NCBI GenBank assembly: GCA_003550325.1
Contig: QKWP01000049.1
Span: 62,609 to 126,608 of the forward strand
Length of the DNA stretch: 64,000 nt
Source of the DNA: Gigaspora rosea
Taxonomy: Eukaryota; Glomeromycota; Glomeromycetes; Diversisporales; Gigasporaceae
Direction: 5' to 3'
Shown here: piece by piece, positions 23,563 through 34,400 of the stretch
Position numbering within the stretch: the stretch's first letter is position 1
Layout of the letters: every line of letters starts with the position of its first letter
Translations under genes and position numbers: made by a program
Notes under the pieces: generated by a model
The model's database searches: none
Told to the model about the DNA's origin: nothing
The model's input: the letters and a program-made list of their open reading frames with translations, nothing else

Positions 23563-24817
23563 TCGCTAGTAATAGTAAGGTTTGTAACAGTAACACGTGA
23601 TAGAAACTATAATAATTCCAACTCGAACTAAATCCTAACCACATATTGTGATTATTAGAATAGCGAGCAAGAATTTTTTCAAACTAAAATTTTAAAGCAA
23701 TTCATTTAACGATAATCATTATATAATTTTATTATAAAATTTCTTGCAATTTTTGTTTTATATTAGGCATATTAAAATAATTAAACAATTCAAATGTTGA
23801 ATAATTAATAGTTAATAAACCTAATTTTCATCAAATAAACTTTTCAAGATAGTAAATAACAGAAGAAGGTAACATATGAGTAAAAATTGAATAACCATTA
23901 TTCGAAATTGAGGAAAATAAATCATAGCGAAGTTGGAAAAAAACTTTCAAGAATGATAATTGGAATTTTTGTAATATAAAGCAAGAACTTGAAAAAGAAA
24001 AATATTATATTAATCTATCCAATTCTGAATCCTCTTTGAGTAATCGGATGTACTTGGTTTATATTCGCATTTGAAATATCTGCCAATCCTAAATTATTAT
24101 AAAAATTTAAAAAAAATTTTAGAATAAATGAATGTTTTATGATCATTCTTTTTAACTCTAAACCAATTTCTAATTAATAAAAAAATATTGTATGTCTGTT
24201 TTATCAACTTCGTCCAATTATTTGCATTTTACTGTTTTTTGATAAGTAAATGCCGTATCATCATCTTTTCGACTCCAATTTCATTCTAATAACAATCATC
24301 AAGATTATTGCCCACTAGCGTTTGAACTGAAATTTAAATACGTTTAAATAAAAATTCAAATTAATTAAACATTAATAACATATACTGTATTTTCATATAA
24401 TGCTCATTAGCGATTTTTGAAAATCGTATCATCCAAAAATAAGATGCATGGTTTTGAGATGATGCCCATGCGCTTCTCAAAATAATGTACAAAAGTTTGG
24501 ATCAATGTAAATTAGCTAATTACTTAAATATCTTCATATATTAGATGACCAGTTTTTGGCTCAAAATAATGAACATGCATGTACTTGAAATAACACGCAG
24601 GTGAGCATTATTACGCGAAAATACGGTAGAATAGCTGGTAGAATTAAACAACTTACGTTGTTTTTAAATATTTGCTAAAGAGCACTAATGCTAATCTTTG
24701 CTAGTAAATTGAGGAGAATGATAATCGAATTAAGTCATTAATGTTCGATAGATTTAAAATTCATAAACAAAAATCATAACCCCAACTTTATACATTTTTC
24801 ATTTCTAATCTCTAATT
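23563..24817. other. AT-rich stretch, nothing recognised
   Basis: I see no repeats, element ends or coding signal between the 2 kb TIR element and the SINE target duplication. Confidence 0.5.
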
Positions 24818-24833
24818 CATTCGATCCAAAATT

Positions 24834-25503
24834 TTTTTTTTTTTTTAAACTTGCACCGGTTGTTTAACAAGTGCATTAATACTTTATTAATTCATCAATT
24901 GACAAATTACATATTAAACTATTTAAGTTAGCATACATCCGGCTAGCCCTATTTCAGACCGCCCAAATGCCCGGTGGACACCGAGATTTTACCCTCCCAA
25001 ACACCGCCTTCAGACCATCGTCACCAGAACGATGTTGGTACAAACGGACACCAACTCGGAATGATTGCGCCATGAGTTCATGTAGTATCTTCTCAAACTT
25101 CAGTCTTACATTACGTCTCGTGACTTCGGTTAATCCAAATCGAGTTCTAACTCGTTTCACTTCACCGCCACAGATTTGAAACGGCAACTGCCCAGTTTAG
25201 GCAAACCGTAAACACCGACGGGAGACCCAGGCCATAGACGAAGACGCATCTAGCCACACGTGCACTTTTGGTGCCTAATTTAAGTAGTTCGCCCGCAGGT
25301 TCTACACTAGCTGCCATACCTGCAATCCAACTACGGGAATTGCCTAATTAAGCCCTCTGATTTTCTGGTCAGCTGACATAACGCAGGTCCACAAATTTCT
25401 TTAACCGGCTGGTTTTTTCCTTTATCGCCTCTGGGGGGACTTGAACCGGCAACCTTCGATTTGCATCCTGGGAGCGTAACCGCTACGCTATCGGCCCGCT
25501 GGA
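24834..25503 (-). mobile_element. tRNA-headed SINE-like retroposon, short form with a different head
   Basis: It reads on the minus strand: a tRNA-like head at about 25430-25500, a central domain at about 25240-25350, then a body ending in a T-run (poly(A) on the minus strand). It is flanked by CATTCRATCCAAAATT at 24818-24833 and 25504-25519 (16 bp, one mismatch). The central domain (ctagccacacgtgcac, then ttggtgcctaatttaagtag, cgcccgcaggttctacact) is clearly homologous to the one at 42440-42490 and 57130-57195. The head is a different tRNA-like sequence, so this is a second SINE family sharing the core. Antiparallel short frames (24954-25187 and 24967-25179) are not supported as genes. Confidence 0.82.
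25430..25500 (-). promoter_or_regulatory. tRNA-like head with Pol III boxes, type 2
   Basis: On the minus strand it reads GGGCCGATAGCGTAGCGG (A-box region) and, 40 bases on, GCCGGTTCAAGTCCC (near-consensus B box). The anticodon stem does not pair convincingly, so I call it a SINE promoter and not a tRNA gene. Confidence 0.65.
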
Positions 25504-25708
25504 CATTCAATCCAAAATTACTATCCACTATATTTCCTATTTTTGCTAGTTTTTCAAATTCATGCTCTATCTCTGCCAGTTTTAGCAATAAATGAATGCC
25601 ATGTGTTTATCTCTTACAACTCCATTCTTGTCCCAATAACAAAATATGATTATTTGTTCAATTGGTATTTCTATCTCCATTGAATTTTGACAATAAAATG
25701 TTCTATTA

Positions 25709-27501
25709 GTGAGCTTCCAGAAATCAGCTGATTTTTGTTTACTATAAGCCCACCTCACCCCTAACCCACCCACCCACACCTGATACCCCAATTAGCCAAT
25801 CAGATTTTACGATTATTAAAAAGTTAAATATAATATTTAATAGTAAATAACTTTTGATCTACTGAACCAAATTTGATGATTTAACATTCAAAAAATCACA
25901 ACTCTTTCTGACGATCCCTCGTACCAAATTTTTCAAGAACTCCGACCTATGAAAACTCTATAGTTAATATAACTATACGCAACAAAACTTCACTAAAGCT
26001 GCTGTCGGGTACAAAGTCCACTCACTGGATGTTCTGCTCCTGACATAGAGATGAAAAAGATATGCAGACTTTTAAGCAAGGCACCTTGGCGGGCTTTGGT
26101 ACTATTGAGCAAAGACGTAATAGAGAAACTCTGGAGCTTTGTCAAGTCCTATGGATATGAAAATAGAAGTAGAGGCTTGGTTAGATATATTATTCTATAT
26201 AGCGTAACTCTGTCAAAGTCCTTTAAGTTTGGTACACCTGCCCTACGCCCCTTTGGTCTTTTCAAAATTTCAAAAAAGTGGGCATTTTGGTTTACCCTCT
26301 CCAAAAGATCAGCATTGTTTATTTCTTCCAAATCGGGATTGCGCCTACCAAATCGGAATGAAGTCACGAGTGAAATCGGGTCCTTCAAAATAAACAGTGA
26401 ACGCCACGTGAGGTTTTTTGGAATAGATATCGAAATGAAATTTCTTTCTAGAACGTTCTATTAGGCGTAGTTTCTTTTCCTTTTTCTTTTCTTAATTTGT
26501 ACATATAATACTTAAGGGAGGCGTTTCCTCACGTAGTATTATATAATTTTTTTCATCGGGCACAGGCGTAAATAGTGCTGTTATAGCCGCTTACTTTGTG
26601 CCTTCTTCTTCTTTCTTTTCATTTTACTTTATATGACTTTGGTTTTTTATTTAGGTTGTGTAGATTTCTCCCATTTTATTTTTCCTTTTATTTTCTTTAT
26701 ATCTTTTGTTTTCTGGTAGAATTCTGCTACTCGAGAAGTTAGGAGAAGAGGGTTAGAAAGTAGGTGGTTATGACAGGCGGCAAACTTCTATCAGTGATTC
26801 GGATACTCTAAATCTATTGAGAAGAGGGGTTCCAATGAAAGAAACGTTTGTATAGCAGGTCACATTTAAGGATCTTTAAGACACCTGAGTGGGTCGCACT
26901 TTAGTATTTGTACCTCAAAGTAGGTAATCATGTTGTACCGGCGTTATATAATTGATAAAATAAAAGTTGCGACATGACTGCCGAAGTTCAAAAAAAAAAA
27001 AATTTGATGATTTAACTACCAAAATAATTCTCTCAATGAGAGGATTCTAGCGAGCCTAAAATTGGTAAAATCCAATCACAGGATCCTGTGATCAGAATAG
27101 ATTTGTGTCACTATAAAAGTTCTATAATTTATTAAATAATTATAACCTATTTATAGTAACACAAATTTATTTTGATCACAGGATACTGTTATTAGATTTT
27201 AACGATTTTGGGCTTGTTAGAATCCTCTCATTGAGAAGATCATTTTGGTAGTAAAATCATCGAAATTGGTCCAGTAGATCAGAAGTTATTAACAATTAAA
27301 TATTAATTTTTAATCGTAATAACTTATAAACTACTGGACCAAATTTGATGATTCAACTACCAAAATGATTCTCACAATGAGAGGATTCTAATATAATTTT
27401 GCAACTTTGGCTGGAATTATGAAATTTTGGCCGGAATTACACCTGATACTTCAGCTGACCCACTCACCCACTCAGAAATCAGCTGATTTCTGGATGCTTC
27501 C
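25709..27501. mobile_element. Harbinger-like element, GGGAGCTTCCAG family, copy 2, interrupted
   Basis: The ends are GTGAGCTTCCAGAAATCAG and CTGATTTCTGGATGCTTCC, with TTA on both sides (25706-25708 and 27502-27504). The interior matches copy 1, including CTCTCAATGAGAGGATT, GATCACAGGATCCTGTGATC-like and CACCTGATACTTCAGCTGAC blocks. It is split by retroposon B at 25886-26999. The original length was about 660 bp. Confidence 0.78.
25886..26999 (+). mobile_element. 1.1 kb poly(A) retroposon, copy B
   Basis: The 17 bp duplication AAATTTGATGATTTAAC (25869-25885 and 27000-27016) brackets it, and the 3' end is a run of A. It starts with the shared 5' block (ACTCTTTCTGACGATCCCTC) and keeps the landmark AAAAGATCAGCATTGTTTA near 26300, but is otherwise more diverged from A and C. 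The polypyrimidine tract is at about 26470-26500. The 3' end has GATAAAATAAAAG, then CATGACTGCCGAAG before the tail. A 137-codon plus-strand frame (26051-26464) is the longest frame in any copy, but it is not conserved in A or C. Confidence 0.8.
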
Positions 27502-27863
27502 TTATAATTCTATAAAGCTGAAATTTCAAAGAATAATATCAAGTTAACAATTTTTGAAAATAAGAAGTTTTAAAAATTAAATATCAAGAAAAAAAATGTG
27601 TGTGATTTGTAATAATAAAATTTATAAATAGTTCGAAAAAAAAACATATGTCGCACATAAATTCTCTCGATTTAATCCCAGTATTCCCATTTCAAAATTC
27701 TATTTCATTTTTTTATTTTATAATTCAGCTATTCTAAAAGCTCACTTGTTCACAAAATATGCTATTTTGTTGAATCATCCTAATTATTTAGTACAATAAA
27801 AATCAACTTACTTAATGAATTTTTTACCCCATCATTCAGTCTTTCGAGCCTTGCTTTCATTTT

Positions 27864-29473
27864 CTATTGATTTTGACATGTAATACCAGGGCGAGTACAC
27901 TCGTTTGATGAAAGAAATGATACAAGACTGCTATTAAATCTATAATTAGAACCAGATACAGATAATGCTGCAACTTTTCTTTCCATTCTTTGATTTATAT
28001 AGGCTTCATAGCTATAACGTTGGTTGACTAGTACAGAAATTTCAAGCTTTCCATTTGTAATCCCAATACTAGCATTTTCTTCAATATTGCAATTTTAAGA
28101 TCTTCTAGTAGAACCGAGTATAAAGGTTAGCTGTGAACATTCATCAGTAAAACAATTTTCCTCTTCAATCTAAAATAATAAATTTAGAAATTGAATTAAT
28201 AATATTAAACGTATCGAATTTAATCAAGTAGAAATATAAAAGTAGCACAATGCTTTAAAACACAAGCAATCCTTACTTCATTTAAAACATTTAATCTATC
28301 TCAGGTATTAACTTTCATAGCTGCTGCTGCTAAAAAAATATTATCGTCTTGTGAACTACTGGATGCTTGTGAGTTATCGAATTCTTGTAAAATATGAAGT
28401 TTTTGTGAATCGACGAATTGGTTTTTAGTTTCATTTTCGATGTTATTCTTATTTTCTTTTAGAATGGTTGTAAACCTACAAATTTTAGTATTTAGTACTA
28501 TACCATTCCAAGAACATTCTTTGCAAGTGCAGTGGCTTGTTCATAAGCATGATTTATTACTCTTTTTATATCATCGTCTGAAGGCCAATTTCGCAAAATT
28601 TCTAAATTTTCTGTGATACTTGAGTCTGAATAAATTTTTTTTAAGACTAATAAATTCTAGATAATCTTGTGCACATGTTTGAATATGACTTCTCCAATAG
28701 TTTAAGAAAAAAACCCTAATATGACTATTTTGCATCTTTCAAGAGTTGAAATATTATGATTTTGAAATGTGTCAATTAATTCTCCTACAAAATTATTAAT
28801 TTAGTAAACAGTAAAAATTAAATAAAAATTTGTAATATAAAAAGGTTTTATCAAAAACAAACAAAAAAACAAATAGCCCATAGTTTCCATAATGACTTCA
28901 TTATTTTTATTAATAACTTGACTGAGAAATGAGGAGCAAAAGAATCGGTAAACTGCCCTATCATCCTGATGATCAACATTTTTAACATCCTTTTTGTAAA
29001 GAATACTTCTTAATTCAAGAATTTGGTTGTATCGTGCTGAGTATTTTTCAAGAGATAAAAGACATGCACCAGAAAAAAGTGCATTACAACAATCCTTTTT
29101 TGCTTGTAGAGGATCTGTGATTCGAATAATAGGACCAACATTAGGATAAATAGGGCAACTAAATTAATATCTTAAACCGATATCGAATAAATTTAGTTAA
29201 AATAATTATTATCAAAAGCATTATTATTTAATGCTTACATACTATAAAGTTTATTCTTAAAAATTAATTTTTTACATGTTTCTATTTGTATAAGTTGGTT
29301 TTGCGCATTAAATTCTGCAGAAGCCCTACTAGCACCAAATCCAAGAATTGGAAGCTGAAGATATGCTGCTATATCAAGTAATTTTTTATGTAGTTCAAAA
29401 ATATTTGCTGCTATTTCTTTTCCTTTATTTGCAATCATTGCGATAACACAAGAAGGAAATTTTGGAAGAGGAA
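27864..29473 (-). pseudogene. Decayed multi-exon protein gene, function unknown
   Basis: Five minus-strand coding blocks with plausible splice sites are visible: 29473-29239 (VIAMIANKGKEIAANIFELH), 29158-28871 (GPIIRITDPLQAKKDCCNAL), 28794-28504 (ending EILRNWPSDDDIKRVINHAY), 28475-28277 (rich in Ser/Gln/Asn) and 28169-27864, which ends in a true stop (TAG at 27866-27864). The first junction joins in frame (AGTAT, then intron GTAAGC...TTTAG, then TTGCCC). Decay is shown by two frameshifts in the third block, a TGA in the fourth, a TAA near 28096 in the last and one junction I cannot make work cleanly. The 5' part is cut at 29473 by the Helitron-like insertion; coding-like sequence may resume beyond 30132. 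I recognise no domain. The consistent reading across exons argues for a former real gene. Confidence 0.6.
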
Positions 29474-29619
29474 TCTATATAAAATAATAAATAAATGTTT
29501 ATCTATTATATAAGGAGCATTGGTGTAGATAAACACTATGAGATAAATGATATAAGATAAACAAATGAGATAAACAATATAAAATAAAAATGAAATTTGA
29601 TTGGTTCTGATTTTAAACT

Positions 29620-29722
29620 CAGATCACCTGATCATTGTACTTCAGATCACCTGATCATTGTAGTCTATCATTGTACTTCAGATCACCTGATCATTGTACT
29701 TCAGATCACCTGATCATCATGC
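29620..29722. repeat. Minisatellite, about 23 bp unit, four copies
   Basis: The unit CAGATCACCTGATCATTGTA plus CTT is repeated four times with one small rearrangement (an extra TAGTCTATCATTG). Each unit contains the near-palindrome GATCACCTGATC. It lies inside the Helitron-like element, where such arrays are common. Confidence 0.85.
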
Positions 29723-29969
29723 AACATAATTTCTTGCCCTTACTACATACTATTAACATCAGCTTTGTATTTATTTATACTCACAAAATTGTTAATAACA
29801 TGTCAAACCTGATATAGCAATTCTGTTTTTTCAAACCCTATAAACTCTCAATACTAATACACCACGCATATCGTTTATTGAAGGTTCGATAGTGCTATAT
29901 ATCAGTAATAGAGTAGCTCAAGTTATAGAACATTCTGTTAGCATTAAATGTTGTATTTGTTTAACTTTA

Positions 29970-30102
29970 AATATAAGTGATAAAAAACTTCTTCAAATAC
30001 AATTTAAAATATTTATTTATATTAGTAATCTAATTNAATATAAGTGATAAAAAACTTCTTCAAATACAATTTAAAATATTTATTTATATTAGTAATCTAA
30101 TT
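29970..30102. repeat. Exact 66 bp duplication around a single N
   Basis: 29970-30035 and 30037-30102 are identical, with the N at 30036 between them. This is best read as an assembly join that failed to merge overlapping ends and not as biology. Confidence 0.85.
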
Positions 30103-30132
30103 TCCGTAGCAAAGCCACGGGTATACAACTAG

Positions 30133-30456
30133 CAAACAAAGCTTGGTTGTTCAAAAATCAATTAATAAAAGTACCCTTCCTGTTATTAAAAGATACATTT
30201 CAAGGTACTATTTGAAAAATACACACCAATAGGCATTGTGGGCCTGCTAGTATTCACCGTTACTTTTGCAAGTAACATCGACAAACACGTTAAAAAAAAT
30301 GACTTCCTCTTATTACAGTTTAATCAGTGCATTTAATAACATTATTGCACTTGATTTAAAAAGGTGTTTGGATTCAGATTTTGTCGTATTCGAATTATGC
30401 GCTAAAAAAATTTCTGCCACGGTATCGACGATAATATAATTCAAAAGATTTATAAG
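30133..30456. other. Possible continuation of the broken gene and of the MULE relic
   Basis: On the minus strand, about 30133-30185 may continue the 27864-29473 gene upstream (a short frame ending FLNNQALF after one TGA). On the plus strand the stretch leads into the MULE fragment but carries stops. Neither reading is secure. Confidence 0.3.
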
Positions 30457-30869
30457 TTTCTCTTTCTGATTCAAAAATTAATAGTTAGTGAAGTTTTTGC
30501 TGTTAAGAATAGAATAGAAAATGGGAAAGCATTGCTTGGGTTAATGATACTTAAATGTCACTGCCTTTTTTTCGAAAATATATGCTTCCTTGCAAGCATA
30601 TTTTCTACGAGCAAACCTATGGTCCCAGGAAATTGCTAACGGCTAATACTTGGGGAAATTTTTAACAAATGTTTGATGAAAATGGTTTTGAAGTTTTTGA
30701 ACTTCACGAGTTAGTAAGTTTAGAACTATTTAAAAAAGACAAAACTGATAGAGCAGCAACAAATAGAAAACTTACTATTAATGAGCTAATAGAAAGGACC
30801 CATAATCAGTATTGGAGTATCAAGAAAAATGGCAATGAAAATGAGAAGACTGAATTATTCAAAAATTAA
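30457..30869 (+). pseudogene. MULE transposase fragment with SWIM zinc finger (C-terminus)
   Basis: Read with one frameshift, the sequence gives SEVFAVKNRIENGKA, then CHC, then after about ten residues CKH. This is the C-x-C...C-x-H signature of a SWIM zinc finger, which in MULE/FAR1-type transposases sits behind the DDE domain. It continues with TYGPRKLLTANTWG, an in-frame TAA near 30664, and the open frame 30669-30869 (QMFDENGFEVFELHELV... ending ELFKN). SWIM fingers bind DNA or protein partners. The catalytic part is absent here, so this is a relic. A second MULE relic is at 52440-55700 on the other strand. Confidence 0.75.
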
Positions 30870-31256
30870 AATTTTGTTTAAATTCAGTTTTTCAAAAATA
30901 GAAAAAAGGGAATTTGATAGTTGGCAAAAACTTTTAATGAAAAAAATAAATAATATTTTACTTAGATCTACTAAAAAATTTAAATCAATTGTTATATTTA
31001 CGTAATAAATATTTTCTGCTATAGTAAATAAATTATTACATGCTCACCAATCAATTAAATAAAAAAAAAAGAAATCAATAAAACATTAATTGTGTCATCA
31101 AAAATAAATATTAAAGAAATCAAAATCTATTTCTTGTAAGATTTTATTATTAGTTAGTATAGGCCAACGGCCGCTAATTTTATTGCAAGCACGCTGAAGG
31201 CAGCGGAGCAATAAAATAATGTTACACTATTTCTTTTTTTTTTGACTAGCAAATTT
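30870..31256. other. AT-rich spacer
   Basis: Only AT-rich sequence is seen, with one GC-richer block near 31160-31200 and no supported feature. The left target copy of the next MITE (ATATTTTTG, 31257-31265) adjoins it. Confidence 0.5.
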
Positions 31257-31265
31257 ATATTTTTG

Positions 31266-31523
31266 TAGGGTTCCGCAATTTGATTTGATATTCAAATATT
31301 TGAATCAAATATTTGATCAAATTCAAATTTGACTATATTTGATTTAATCAAATTCAAATATGGCCAAATTTGATTTGATTTGAAAATTACTATTAAAATT
31401 TCAAATTCAAATCAAATTCCAATTCAAATATTTGAATCAAATCAAATTCAAATAAGGAACAATTTGATTTGATCAAATTCAAATTGATCCAATATTTGAT
31501 TTGATTTGAATTTGAGGAATCCT
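31266..31523. mobile_element. MULE-type MITE, TAGGGTTCC family, copy 1
   Basis: The ends TAGGGTTCCGCAATTTGATT and AATTTGAGGAATCCT are inverted. The interior is almost wholly AATCAAAT/ATTTGATT steps in both orientations. The 9 bp flanks ATATTTTTG and ACATTTTTG differ by one base, a MULE-sized duplication. Other copies are at 42490-42740 and 46010-48378. Confidence 0.85.
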
Positions 31524-32757
31524 ACATTTTTGCAAACTGCAATAATTGAGTTCGGCCATCTCTCTATTAGAATCGCCTGACATGATCATGTTATAAAATT
31601 GGCTCCGAAGACTGGCTATCAGGACGCTGATAATCGCTAGATCACGTGATGGTACCTGGCTTTAACGCATTCCAATTTTAGAAAATCCATTGCATATGAA
31701 GATCACATAGATTTCAGCATTATCCGATTTTAGCATCATTCCTGACAAATATTTACTAAATATTCAAATATTTAAATATATAATTTTTTTACTAAAATTT
31801 TACTAAATATATTCATTGAATATTTATTGAATATATATATATATAATTTTATAATTTTATTTTATTTTTTAATAATTTATTTGCAATTTTATTGCTGTTT
31901 AATAATGCACATATTGGTTTTATATATATAAAAAACCTGTTTATGCAAATTTATATGCATGAGATTTTTTTTAAAAAAATAATACCCGATAATAAGCTAT
32001 TTCTGCTACTAGGCATAAATCTTCAAAAATCCATATAACACAAAAATAACTACTCTTGATTTTTTGGGCTTAAAATTGTCCAAAAAAAGGTAGCTTATTT
32101 TCAAGAATATATAGTATATATTAGTGTTGTTGGCCATAAGTAATTATTACGGACATTTCGAATTACAACCTGGGTTGCAACTTCTAATTACAACCGGAAC
32201 CCAAAGTTGTTATATGTCGTATTTGCTATAAATGCTGTATTCATTATAATAGTTGTTATAGTTGTAATTGCCATAATAGGTTGTAAATACCGTAATGTTG
32301 TAAATAATTATCCTTTTTAGTTTTTAATTATGCATATTTTAAAATTAACAGGTATACATGCAAGTTACAATTAGTAAGATCTTGCATCATAATATAAGTA
32401 CCGGTTTTTTCTTAGCACGGCTACGCTACTTATATATAATACACATGGCATTATGGATGATCTCGTTAATATCAACTCTTTTGGATCAGTTGATATATGC
32501 GGGAGTTAATAATAAATTAGGGTAGCTGCGCGACGCAGTCACGCTAAAACCAGAAACGTACTAAATGTACGTATCATAGTTAAGATGTCACAATGGTATA
32601 ACGTCTCAATTTTTCACATATTGATTATTAATTCACTTATGAATTTATTACGATACTCTAAAGGTGATAATTATAAATTGATAATTGTATGATCAATATT
32701 AACTATCTTGACTAATACAACGATTCCCACTCTATACCCGATTTAGATACAATACAT
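31524..32757. other. AT-rich stretch with scattered repeat traces
   Basis: Tracts near 32150-32300 (TTACAACC/GGTTGTAA motifs) resemble 41540-41700. The stretch at 32515-32575 matches 6410-6470 inverted at roughly 85 percent by eye (core GTTTCTGGTTTTAG). No gene or complete element was defined. Confidence 0.4.
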
Positions 32758-33300
32758 TATTAATTGGTGATCCGCGAGTCAACCAGAGAGTGGTCATAGT
32801 AAAACGTAACGCGGATTACTTATAGAAATTAGGGATTTGCAAATGTGGAGTGCACACATATAAAACTTTTTTTTATACTAAGTTAATCACTCTTCTGACT
32901 TAAGAGACTTTTGTAGAGCTCGTCAAGACGCATCTAATGGTGGGTAGAGCGTCAAAATCGGCCTGGTGGGTGCTGAGATATCTTTAAAAAACGTTTCTTT
33001 TACTATGTAAATTTCTTTACAAACAATACTATTGTTTGCAAAGAAATTTACATAGTAAAAGAAACGTTTTTTAAAGATATCTCAGCACCCACCAGGCCGA
33101 TTTTGACGCTCTACCCACCATTAGATGCGTCTTGACGAGCTCTACAAAAGTCTCTTAAGTCAGAAGAGTGATTAACTTAGTATAAAAAAAAGTTTTAGAT
33201 GTGTGCACTCCACATTCGTAGAACTCTAATTTCTATAAGTAATCCGTGTTACATTTCACTATGACCACTCTCTGGTTGACTCGCGGATCACTAATTAATC
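32758..33300. repeat. Near-perfect long palindrome, arms about 260 bp
   Basis: The left arm starts ATTAATTGGTGATCCGCGAG and is mirrored at the right end (CTCGCGGATCACTAATTAAT is the expected form, seen with single changes). The centre is a short spacer around AACAATACTATTGTT at about 33018-33034. The arms stay aligned through blocks such as GACGCATCTAATGGTGGGTA and TCAGCACCCACCAGGCCGA with only a few differences, mostly in the outer half. A transcript would fold into a hairpin of about 260 bp. There is no gene and no obvious target duplication. Confidence 0.85.
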
Positions 33301-33987
33301 AAAATTGTAGTAATAATCTATGACAAACCATTACGATATATGTAATAATAGAATATTCGCACGCAACAATTAAGTATTAACAAACTGTCCATATATCCCC
33401 AATCATGTAGACGATCAAAAATGTTACAGATTTTAGAATATCATGTAGTAGCTACTATTATAAATTTTTTGAATGATCTAAAATGTCATAATGGGCAGGT
33501 AATCAATTAAAACATTTAAACGGACGAACTATAAATTTAGATTCAAATTTTATAATCAATAACGTCAAGTTTGCATAATATTGCATAATCGACTTATGAC
33601 GTTATAGTATATGTAAAAATGTTGACTCCTTCCACAAATGAATAAATAAAAACTATTACTTCTACTAAAAAAGGATTCTGCAAAAATCAGCATAGGCCAC
33701 GCCCAAAAACATTAATTAAACCATCCCTCACATATTTCATATGATCGTACTGTTATATTGTAATCGTGAATAAATGAAAATCATTATTCCAACCCGTGAA
33801 GGACTTTTCGTAGTGCATCAAGAAAGTTGAACGGAACCATCCTCACATTTCATGTGATCGTGCTGGTATTATGAATCATTTTTTAATAAAAGTTGGCTAA
33901 AATTTAAACCCGATTTTACTTTAAATAGCAAGCCATTGATCATAATAATGAAGTATTACAAATGACATCAGATTATCACTTTAATAA
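33301..33987. other. AT-rich stretch with a duplicated segment
   Basis: About 33715-33770 and 33825-33880 are imperfect direct repeats (AACCATCCCTCACATATTTC vs AACCATCCTCACATTTC, then ATGTGATCGT). No gene was seen. Confidence 0.5.
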
Positions 33988-34044
33988 AGTAAATGATTGG
34001 CTTACATGTGCCGCTGCGCGGCACATGTAAGCCAATCATTTACT
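33988..34044. repeat. Perfect hairpin, 27 bp arms
   Basis: AGTAAATGATTGGCTTACAT continues to GTGCCGC, then TGC, then the exact reverse complement. The GC-rich tip (GCCGCTGCGCGGC) in an AT-rich setting stands out. It could be a transposon end structure or a small RNA hairpin; nothing adjacent decides. Confidence 0.85.
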
Positions 34045-34400
34045 AAGGAAGAACATCTTATGACCAATTTACGATAAGTTTTAAACCTCCTAACTAAATT
34101 TCATTTCGCTTTAACCTCCTTCTAAAATTAGAATTTTTATGTTACATAAAGCAGGTAATGATCATAAAAAAAAATGTACACCAATCAGCTTTAAGATTTT
34201 GCCTTCAATTTAGATGCCAGTAAACCATACACTTACATTCCTGGTAAAGGAATTGTATTTTAGTGATGAAAAAAAAAAGCAGGTTAAAAACTTAAAAAAA
34301 AAAAACTCTCCTGCTATTCCTATTTTTTTTTAACCACCATTTTATTTTTTTACCTATTATTTTTTTTTTTTTTATAAACACATTCGTTAATCACCTGAAG
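34045..34400. other. AT-rich spacer
   Basis: It contains homopolymer runs of A and T (34270-34375) and nothing else I can support. Confidence 0.5.

Larger units (their letters stand above)
29474..30132 (+). mobile_element. Helitron-like non-autonomous element (about 590 bp real length)
   Basis: The left end begins TCTATATAAAAT, an AT-rich TC start as in Helitrons. The right end is a GC hairpin CCGTAGCAAAGCCACGG, followed 12 bp later by CTAG, the classic 3' CTRR terminus. There are no TIRs and no target duplication, as expected. It interrupts the reading of the minus-strand pseudogene, and removing it rejoins a plausible frame (ending FVPLPKFPSC). The base after CTAG is C and not the usual T. 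About 67 bp of it are duplicated at an assembly seam (N at 30036). Confidence 0.6.

Noticed and set aside
24954-25187. Overlapping antiparallel 77- and 70-codon frames
   Set aside because: They fall inside the SINE body, are complementary shadows of each other and are not shared with other SINE copies.
25430-25500. Possible functional tRNA gene on the minus strand
   Set aside because: A and B boxes are good, but the anticodon stem does not pair and the block is the head of a retroposon with its own target duplication.
26051-26464. 137-codon frame in retroposon B
   Set aside because: The frame is broken in copies A and C, so there is no sign of coding constraint, though the question is reopened in the findings.
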